Positions 1-5,015 of a DNA stretch of 5,015 nucleotides are shown one piece after another. The DNA is from an uncultured Verrucomicrobiales bacterium. Its GTDB lineage: Bacteria; Verrucomicrobiota; Verrucomicrobiia; Verrucomicrobiales; Akkermansiaceae. The position numbers and the translations under genes were made by a program. Below the pieces are notes generated by a model. It had not been told where the DNA came from and did no database searches. It worked only from the letters and a program-made list of their open reading frames with translations. Location: positions 1-5,015 of the forward strand of contig CALFDI010000257.1 in assembly GCA_937952875.1 (NCBI GenBank), given 5' to 3'. The number at the start of each line of letters is the position of its first letter. The first letter of the stretch is position 1.

Positions 1-1014
1 GGAGAAGTCAGAGATATCTTCGCCCGTGAATTAAAAGATACTGGTGAACTGAAGTGTGACAAAAACGGGTCGATCTATTGTGAGACAGCTCAGTCAGGCC
101 CACGCGTCATCTTAGAGGGACACATGGACGAAGTCGGCTTCCGTGTGCAAAACATCACACCAGATGGCTTTATTCAATTCGTCACTCTTGGTGGCTGGTG
201 GACACATAATCTACTAAGCCAACGCATCGAAGTCCTCACCCAGTCAGGCGAAAAAATTCTTGGCGTTGTCTGCTCTAAGCCTCCGCATTTCCTCCCTCCG
301 AACGAGCGCAAAAACGTCCTTCCCGTAGAAGCGATGTTCATCGATGTCGGAGCTGTTAGTCGCCTCGATGCGCAGGATAATTTCGGCATACAGATTGGCG
401 ACCCCATGGTGCCTGTCTCAGAATTCACCAAGCTCGCACGCGGTGAGCGCTATATGGCTAAGGCTTTCGATAACCGCGTCGGCATGGCTGGAGCGATCCA
501 GACAGGGCAGCTTTTAAAAGATCAGACACTCCCTAACAATCTCATCTTAGCTGGTGCCACCATGGAAGAGATCGGCCTCCGTGGGGCGAAGACGCTAGCG
601 GTAGCGACACAGCCAGACGTGGCGATCATTCTCGAAGGCCCACCAGCTGATGACACCCCAGGAATGAATCCTGCAGAGAGCCAAGGCCGCCTCGGAGGTG
701 GAGTCCAACTCCGTCTCCAAGACCCTAGCGCCATGATGAATCCAAAACTCGCACAGCTGTGCATCGATACAGCGAAGGCTGAAGGCATCCCCTACCAAGT
801 CACCGTGCGCCGTAGTGGTGGAACTGACGCAGGCTCCTTCCACTTAGCCAATGAAGGCATTCCCTCCATCGTTCTCGGCACCCCAGCACGCTACATTCAC
901 AGCCATAACGCTATTATTGATATCTCAGACTATCTCGCGATGGTCGCACTCAGCGCAGCAGTGATTAAAAGGCTCGACCAAGACACCGTCGACGAGTTGA
1001 CCCGATATATCTAG
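1..1014 (+). CDS. M42 family metallo-aminopeptidase (5' end missing)
   Basis: This is a cytosolic dinuclear-metal aminopeptidase of the M42 family (TET/FrvX/YpdE-like, often labelled endoglucanase M), which trims N-terminal residues from short peptides. The reading frame is open from base 1, so the ATG at 124 is internal (residue 42 of the visible protein). The 337 visible residues and the opening GEVRD, which matches the usual sG-E-x-x-VR start, suggest that about 20-25 residues are missing. Metal and catalytic motifs are all present: HMDEVG (His41), AFDNRVG (bridging Asp157), ATMEEIG (Glu189 general base, Glu190 ligand), ILEGPPADD (Glu212 at the third-ligand position) and RYIHSHN (His300). 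The SGGTDAG segment before the last motif is also typical. Ligand roles are assigned by family knowledge. No truncation or frameshift is seen, so it should be active. Exact substrate preference cannot be read from sequence. The next gene begins 6 bp after the stop. Confidence 0.95.
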   Translation, partial: GEVRDIFARELKDTGELKCDKNGSIYCETAQSGPRVILEGHMDEVGFRVQNITPDGFIQFVTLGGWWTHNLLSQRIEVLTQSGEKILGVVCSKPPHFLPPNERKNVLPVEAMFIDVGAVSRLDAQDNFGIQIGDPMVPVSEFTKLARGERYMAKAFDNRVGMAGAIQTGQLLKDQTLPNNLILAGATMEEIGLRGAKTLAVATQPDVAIILEGPPADDTPGMNPAESQGRLGGGVQLRLQDPSAMMNPKLAQLCIDTAKAEGIPYQVTVRRSGGTDAGSFHLANEGIPSIVLGTPARYIHSHNAIIDISDYLAMVALSAAVIKRLDQDTVDELTRYI

Positions 1015-1020
1015 TCAGCC

Positions 1021-1635
1021 ATGCCCATGCTCTACTTCTTCGATCTAGCGGGCGTCTTCGTCTTTGCTGTGTCGGGAGCTATTGCAGGGCGCCAGAAGAA
1101 CATGGACATCTTCGGTATGTTCATGCTGGCCATCGTGACCTGTGTCGGTGGCGGCACATTGCGTAGCCTCTTGATCGGAGCTACGCCTCCTCCTGTTCTA
1201 GTAGATCCTGCGTATCTCAGCATCGCGGCCATCTCGACTATTCTCTCGCTCTATGCGGAGCCTCTGTGGGAGAGATGGAACCGTGTGGTGTCATTCTTCG
1301 ATGCCATCGGACTAGGCATCTTCGTCTGTATCGGCGTGCAGGTCTCGCAAACATACGGACTCAGCTGGTGGGCTAGCGTGGCGATGGGCGTCGTGACATC
1401 GACCTTCGGTGGAGTCATCCGCGATCTCTTACGCACAGAGATTCCTCTGATTTTCCGTAAAGAGATCTATGCCACAGCAGCACTTGCCGGTGGGCTCATC
1501 TACCTCAGTCTGGATGCACTCGCCTTGCCTTCATCTATTAATATTCCAGTCACCACTCTCTTCACTGCGGCTCTCAGGCTACTCGCGATCAAGTATCAAT
1601 GGAATCTTCCTGGTGCACGCTCACCTAGGGCTTAA
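1021..1635 (+). CDS. TRIC-type cation channel family protein (UPF0126/YicG-like)
   Basis: This 204-residue inner-membrane protein belongs to the UPF0126/TRIC family, whose prokaryotic members form trimeric monovalent cation channels. About seven hydrophobic segments are visible (roughly residues 4-22, 30-47, 63-79, 91-109, 115-132, 150-165 and 175-191). They are arranged as the family's two three-helix repeats plus a final helix. The repeat signatures are GGGTLRSLL (43-51) and GGVIRDLL (130-137), followed by FRKEIYATAALAGG (145-158). The first repeat normally reads RD, as in the second; here it is Arg48-Ser49. The length is normal for the family. The start is ATG 1021, but ATG 1027 (Met3) is equally possible because neither has a Shine-Dalgarno site. 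The 6-bp gap after the peptidase gene suggests co-transcription, but no functional link is evident. The 3' end overlaps the convergent sulfatase-fold gene by 11 bp. Confidence 0.92.
   Translation: MPMLYFFDLAGVFVFAVSGAIAGRQKNMDIFGMFMLAIVTCVGGGTLRSLLIGATPPPVLVDPAYLSIAAISTILSLYAEPLWERWNRVVSFFDAIGLGIFVCIGVQVSQTYGLSWWASVAMGVVTSTFGGVIRDLLRTEIPLIFRKEIYATAALAGGLIYLSLDALALPSSINIPVTTLFTAALRLLAIKYQWNLPGARSPRA
1625..1635. other. Convergent 3' overlap of two genes
   Basis: The last 11 bases of the channel gene (stop TAA at 1633-1635) are also the end of the opposing sulfatase-fold gene (stop TAG, read on the minus strand from 1627 to 1625). There is no intergenic space, and I see no strong GC-rich hairpin with a T-run here. 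Each transcript must therefore run into the other gene. The only nearby pairing is a 4-bp CCTG/CAGG stem just after the channel stop, too short to call a terminator. Confidence 0.9.
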
Positions 1636-3967
1636 CCTGCAGCGTCAGGAATTGATGCAAATCTGGGAATCGCTCTAACAACTCAGCATGATAGTCTTCA
1701 GGGCTCTTTAATAAGACGACTCCATCCGGCCCCTCTAAGCGTAACAAAGTCATCTCGCTCGGCTCCTTTGCCTCCCAGTAACGCGACCAATAGAATGACG
1801 CCTCGTAACCTGCTCGTGTGAGCAGAAGACACTCCCGAGACTGTCCAGGATAAGCTGTCACACGAATCACCGTCTTCTCAGAATCTGCCGTTTTGAGTAA
1901 GTCATTTCCTAAACAAATCTTGGAAACCACATCTCTCTCAACCCCTAAGTAGGACAACACACTCGGCATCACATCGAGATGACTAGCAACACTCTGCGAT
2001 GGCACCTTACCTGCCGACTGCGGCCACTTGATCATAAGAGGCACTTCAGTCTGTTCAGGCTTGAGAGATGAAGTGTGGAACCACCCTCCTCGCTCTTGGA
2101 ATTCCTCGCCGTGGTCACCTGTGATGATGATGATCGAATTTTCGTATTTCCCCTCTGCCTTCAGCCGATCGATATAGCGGCTGACTAAAGAATCGATCCA
2201 AGCCACAGAGTTCAAGTAGCGGTTTTTTACCCTCTCTATTTCGGCTTTATCTGGATTCTGAGATAAGACGGGTGGTTCATCATAGTCCTTCAACGGTGCT
2301 TCGAAGTCCTCATGCCAATAGTAGTTGTAGTGAGGAGACTCGAGCCCTGTGAAATAGATCGTCGGAGCTGTCTCTCGACCGATAGCTCCTATCACCTCTT
2401 CTACATTCCATTGATCTTTTTCTGGATAAGACAATCCCCCAAATTCTGTCTCAGACACAGATTGCCGGAGAACATCCGCGAGTGCTAATTCTTGGCCGAA
2501 GTTCAGTGGGCCCATTGCCTTGTAAGCCAGTTCACACCCGACTCGGATCTGTAGATCATATCCGATATTCTTAAGCAGACGAAGGGGCAAAGCTCCCTGA
2601 TAGCCTTCCCTCGCTAGTTCATCCATTCCATCCTGCCAGAAGACCGGGACCCGACTATGGAAAAAGCCGAACCACGAGAGATGAGTCCCGTTAGAGAGTG
2701 AAAAAGTCTTTTGATACGTCTGAGCCTCCTGTTCCCGGAATGTATATAGAGTCGGAGTGAGAGCCTCGCTCACCACATCTGCGCGGAAGGTCTCCACCAT
2801 AATAATGTGAATATCTGGTAAGACATTCTGCACTTTCACCTCTGGCACATCACTCACACTCCGATCTACGAATTGAACAGTAAATTGGCCATATCCGAAA
2901 GGCGGCTGCACACCTGCTAGATGGATATCAAAGAGCTGATGTTCACGTTTCCAGGAACTGAGGCCTTTCCAGTTTTTTCCAACTCCCTGCTCCACACTCG
3001 CCACAACAAACCCGCAGACTCCGATCACGATAATCACGATGGGAGACACCATCATGTTCCATTTTTTTGAAATTCTCCAAAGACCCAAGCTCACTAAAGC
3101 AGACAAGAGGCAGCCGCCTACAATGATCCCGTATGCTCCCAGCGTATTCACAGCTAACCCTGTAGCACGTAGCTCTGTCTCGACATCTAACTGACCAGAA
3201 TCTGTCAGTGAATTAAAGAGGCTGAGTAAATTCTTATTCCAGTAGAGAGAGATCTGTAGATCTCCTACGATCAGTGCTGGCACGATACCCGTTATAGCCC
3301 AGACACCCCATCTCATAAAGCTAGGCCCCGTGCGCTTAATCAAGCGTATGAGGAAAAAGATAAGAGCAACCATGAAGACATGAGTGCCTAAGCGTCCAAT
3401 AAAAGCGCTGATCTCCTGAGCCACAGACAGGCCTTTCTGATTCCACAGCAGCACCGCGTTATGCATCAGGAGGAGAGCCAGAAGAATGTAGTAAAAGACA
3501 CCATTCCACCTCTTCTTCTGTCGTAAAATCTCTGCGCCTGCCTTCAGTAAAGCGGCCCCTCGCTTCATCCGCACTGTCCCGATAATTGCCAAGGTATACC
3601 CGGTCCCTAAAAGAAGAAATTGTCCATAAAATGCCGCAAGAGATTCACTGTCGAACATGAGCAGAGCCCCTGTCCAGATCGCCACCACCGCTAACAAGCT
3701 AAACGCAGCCTTGTGCATAAAAACACTTTGCCCAGCGAGCCATGTCAGCCATTTCCCCACTCCGCCCCATAGAATAGATGCGAGAATGAAGATCACGAGG
3801 CCGATCAGAATGTTCACTCCTAAGTTGCCTGGACCTTGACGAAGGAGATCGCCAGCCGGAGTCACTACCCATCTCTGAAAATAAGGAATGAACGCTAATA
3901 AAAGCCCTAAGCCCCAGAAAGAGTCAGCGAAAAAGCGCGAGCGTTGAGGTGTCGAAAGCGTATTCAT
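1625..3967 (-). CDS. Polytopic membrane sulfatase-fold hydrolase/transferase (LtaS/PbgA-like)
   Basis: This 780-residue protein joins an N-terminal membrane half to a C-terminal sulfatase domain (PF00884, alkaline phosphatase superfamily). About nine hydrophobic helices lie near residues 15-33, 48-68, 87-105, 110-132, 156-175, 190-210, 218-237, 275-297 and 306-325. Basic loops (133-154, 211-212, 298-303) by the positive-inside rule place the catalytic domain outside the cytoplasmic membrane. Metal-site motifs are VETFRAD (Glu392), SNGTHLSWFGFF (Thr428, candidate nucleophile), TGDHGEE (Asp618, His619) and GWFHTSS (His631), followed by SHLDVMP (662-668). The sulfatase formylglycine motif C/S-x-P-x-R is absent. 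The nucleophile region (G-T-x-x-x-x-F-x-F ending P-x-F-W) resembles PbgA/YejM more than true sulfatases. It may transfer or hydrolyse a lipid- or polymer-linked phosphate group; the substrate is unknown. I prefer ATG 3967, with a weak GGGA upstream, over an in-frame TTG at 3979. Confidence 0.88.
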   Translation of the reverse strand: MNTLSTPQRSRFFADSFWGLGLLLAFIPYFQRWVVTPAGDLLRQGPGNLGVNILIGLVIFILASILWGGVGKWLTWLAGQSVFMHKAAFSLLAVVAIWTGALLMFDSESLAAFYGQFLLLGTGYTLAIIGTVRMKRGAALLKAGAEILRQKKRWNGVFYYILLALLLMHNAVLLWNQKGLSVAQEISAFIGRLGTHVFMVALIFFLIRLIKRTGPSFMRWGVWAITGIVPALIVGDLQISLYWNKNLLSLFNSLTDSGQLDVETELRATGLAVNTLGAYGIIVGGCLLSALVSLGLWRISKKWNMMVSPIVIIVIGVCGFVVASVEQGVGKNWKGLSSWKREHQLFDIHLAGVQPPFGYGQFTVQFVDRSVSDVPEVKVQNVLPDIHIIMVETFRADVVSEALTPTLYTFREQEAQTYQKTFSLSNGTHLSWFGFFHSRVPVFWQDGMDELAREGYQGALPLRLLKNIGYDLQIRVGCELAYKAMGPLNFGQELALADVLRQSVSETEFGGLSYPEKDQWNVEEVIGAIGRETAPTIYFTGLESPHYNYYWHEDFEAPLKDYDEPPVLSQNPDKAEIERVKNRYLNSVAWIDSLVSRYIDRLKAEGKYENSIIIITGDHGEEFQERGGWFHTSSLKPEQTEVPLMIKWPQSAGKVPSQSVASHLDVMPSVLSYLGVERDVVSKICLGNDLLKTADSEKTVIRVTAYPGQSRECLLLTRAGYEASFYWSRYWEAKEPSEMTLLRLEGPDGVVLLKSPEDYHAELLERFPDLHQFLTLQVKP

Positions 3968-4009
3968 AGAATGTCCCAAAGCTGAACGGACTTCGGAGAA
4001 CGTCTAAAA

Positions 4010-4038
4010 GACATAAACACGAAGGGCCTAGCACTCAA
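4010..4038 (-). promoter_or_regulatory. Weak candidate promoter for the sulfatase-fold gene
   Basis: Read on the minus strand, TTGAGT (4038-4033) and TATGTC (4015-4010) are separated by 17 bp and lie about 45 bp upstream of the ATG at 3967. The first box matches the sigma-70 -35 consensus at 4 of 6 positions and the second matches the -10 consensus at only 3 of 6. The spacing and location are right but the match is poor, so this is only a candidate. Confidence 0.2.
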
Positions 4039-4077
4039 GAGAAAGTCGGAAGGAGCACTCTACCGACATTCATAAAA

Positions 4078-4100
4078 TCAGTTTTTCTCCAAAAATCTGA
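4078..4100. repeat. Imperfect inverted repeat in the divergent intergenic region
   Basis: TCAGTTTTT (4078-4086) pairs with AAAAATCTGA (4091-4100) across a CTCC loop, giving nine base pairs with one bulged T at 4096. It lies about 50 bp before the cimA start and about 110 bp before the opposing gene's start. It could be an operator or a weak leader hairpin. On the minus strand it is followed by TTTTATG, so a weak terminator facing left is also conceivable. The A/T-rich stem makes any of these uncertain, and chance is possible. Confidence 0.3.
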
Positions 4101-4149
4101 ATTCTTTACACTAGCCCAGCGCCGCAAAGCCGTCTAAACCGCCCCTCTC

Positions 4150-5015
4150 ATGAGCAATTCTCAGCCAGCAGTCGCTATCTATGACACCACCCTCCGTGAT
4201 GGAACGCAGGGAGAAGGATTTCATTTATCTCTTCTAGATAAGCTACGAATCGCCGAACGCCTCGATCAATTTGGCGTCGATTACATTGAAGGCGGCTGGC
4301 CGGGCTCTAATCCGACAGATGTCGAATTCTTTGCTGAGGCAGCGAAGCGCACATACAAACACGCTAAGATTGCAGCCTTCGGGTCGACTCGCCGAGCAAA
4401 CATAGCTGTGGAGGATGACCCACAAATACAACTTCTGTTAGACGCAGCCACTCCAGTGGTGACCATTTTTGGTAAGAGCTGGGACCTTCACGTCACTGAA
4501 GTGCTGCGCACCACCATTGAGGAGAATCAAGCGATGATCCGAGACACCGTTCGTCACCTCACACAAAATGAACGCGAAGTCATCTATGATGCCGAGCACT
4601 TCTTCGACGGCTATAAGGCCTCATCAGAGCATGCTCTCGATACGCTGAAAGCCGCTGCCGAAGGAGGTGCAGCCTGCCTCGTCCTCTGTGATACGAATGG
4701 CGGCACACTTCCCTCTGAAATCGCAGAGATTACTCAAGCCGTTCGAACTGCTATCCCCGATACACCAGTCGGCATTCATACACATAATGACTGCGAACTC
4801 GCCGTCGGAAACGCCATCGCATCCATCGAAGCTGGAGCCACTCATGTCCAGGGCACGATCAATGGCTACGGAGAACGCACAGGTAACTGTAACCTTACGA
4901 GCGTCATTCCTATTCTAGAGTTAAAAAAAGGCATCAAGGTCGTCCAAGATCTCACACAACTACGCGATCTCTCATACTTCGTAGATGATGTTTCAAATAA
5001 TCCTCACTTCAATCG
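4150..5015 (+). CDS. cimA: Citramalate synthase (3' end missing)
   Basis: This cytosolic DRE-TIM metallolyase family enzyme condenses pyruvate with acetyl-CoA to (R)-citramalate, the first step of threonine-independent isoleucine synthesis. The 288 visible residues cover the catalytic TIM barrel. YDTTLRDGTQGEG (11-23) carries catalytic Arg16 and metal-ligand Asp17. YIEGGWPGSNP (45-55), YDAEHFFDGYK (146-156), LCDTNGGTLP (179-188), GIHTHNDCELAVGN (208-221, ligands His210 and His212) and QGTINGYGERTGN (234-246) follow in order. IEGGWPGSNP and HFFDGYK mark the TIGR00977 citramalate synthase group rather than LeuA or homocitrate synthase. Family length is near 530 residues, so about 240, including the C-terminal regulatory domain, lie beyond the window. 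Isoleucine feedback inhibition therefore cannot be judged. The ATG at 4150 is fixed by a stop four codons upstream, and there is no Shine-Dalgarno site. Confidence 0.95.
   Translation, partial: MSNSQPAVAIYDTTLRDGTQGEGFHLSLLDKLRIAERLDQFGVDYIEGGWPGSNPTDVEFFAEAAKRTYKHAKIAAFGSTRRANIAVEDDPQIQLLLDAATPVVTIFGKSWDLHVTEVLRTTIEENQAMIRDTVRHLTQNEREVIYDAEHFFDGYKASSEHALDTLKAAAEGGAACLVLCDTNGGTLPSEIAEITQAVRTAIPDTPVGIHTHNDCELAVGNAIASIEAGATHVQGTINGYGERTGNCNLTSVIPILELKKGIKVVQDLTQLRDLSYFVDDVSNNPHFN

Larger units (their letters stand above)
3968..4149. promoter_or_regulatory. Divergent intergenic region between the sulfatase-fold gene and cimA
   Basis: These 182 bp separate two genes transcribed away from each other, so both promoters must lie here or within the opposing gene. 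For cimA I see only loose -10-like stretches, TAAAAT at 4073-4078 and TACACT at 4107-4112, neither with a good -35 box. There is no T-box, no leader peptide rich in branched-chain codons and no other recognisable riboswitch. An in-frame TAA at 4135-4137 just before the cimA ATG rules out a longer cimA N-terminus. Apart from the inverted repeat at 4078-4100, nothing stands out. Confidence 0.5.

Noticed and set aside
124..126. ATG at 124 as the start of the M42 peptidase.
   Set aside because: The frame is open to base 1 and encodes typical family N-terminal sequence, and this Met is inside the conserved HMDEVG motif.
174..843. Minus-strand open frames within the M42 gene (174-431, 522-788, 595-843).
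   Set aside because: They lie wholly opposite a conserved gene with all its motifs and have low-complexity Arg/Pro/Ser-rich translations resembling no known family.
1469..1678. Plus-strand 69-codon open frame overlapping the end of the channel gene.
   Set aside because: It is a shifted frame of the channel gene running into the convergent gene, with no recognisable protein features.
3968..3979. In-frame TTG start at 3979 that would add four residues (MGHS) to the sulfatase-fold protein.
   Set aside because: TTG is a rarer start with no ribosome site before it, whereas the ATG at 3967 has a GGGA at reasonable spacing.
4030..4060. Direct repeat AGCACTC at 4030-4036 and 4054-4060.
   Set aside because: A 7-bp repeat in a 182-bp region is expected about once by chance, and neither copy has symmetry or other support.
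4045..4067. GTCGG/CCGAC inverted repeat in the intergenic region.
   Set aside because: It is only a 5-bp stem with a 13-base loop, which is within chance expectation.
3968..4149. Possible T-box or attenuator leader peptide before cimA.
   Set aside because: I found no T-box motif and no short reading frame rich in Ile, Leu or Val codons; the only short ATG frame (3972) ends after four codons.
4243..4918. Open frames of 60-83 codons on both strands inside cimA.
   Set aside because: They are shadows of the strongly conserved cimA frame, which itself lacks a stop in the window.

Overview
The window is ordinary-looking bacterial chromosome with base composition near 50% GC by eye. It is densely packed with four protein genes and shows no RNA gene, mobile element, CRISPR array or phage signature. 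The content (an M42 metallopeptidase, a TRIC-type channel, a polytopic membrane sulfatase-fold enzyme and a citramalate synthase) and the near-absence of Shine-Dalgarno sites would fit a non-model Gram-negative lineage. Verrucomicrobiota is my loose guess from general sequence feel, and nothing in the window proves it.

Layout. Positions 1-1014 (+) hold the 3' part of an M42 aminopeptidase gene whose first codons lie before the window. Six bases later, 1021-1635 (+) encodes a seven-helix TRIC/UPF0126 membrane protein, probably in the same transcript. Convergent to it, and overlapping its end by 11 bp, 1625-3967 (-) encodes a 780-residue protein with about nine membrane segments and an extracytoplasmic alkaline-phosphatase-superfamily domain of the LTA-synthase/PbgA kind. 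A 182-bp divergent intergenic region (3968-4149) follows. From 4150 (+) a TIGR00977-type citramalate synthase (cimA) runs off the right edge with 288 codons visible.

The genes do not form an obvious pathway. cimA points to a threonine-independent route to isoleucine. The M42 peptidase is a cytosolic peptide-trimming enzyme, the TRIC protein a monovalent cation channel, and the sulfatase-fold protein probably acts on a lipid or envelope polymer. I found no convincing undescribed multi-gene system. The item most worth following up is the membrane sulfatase-fold enzyme, which has a Thr rather than a Cys/Ser nucleophile motif and no context that reveals its substrate.
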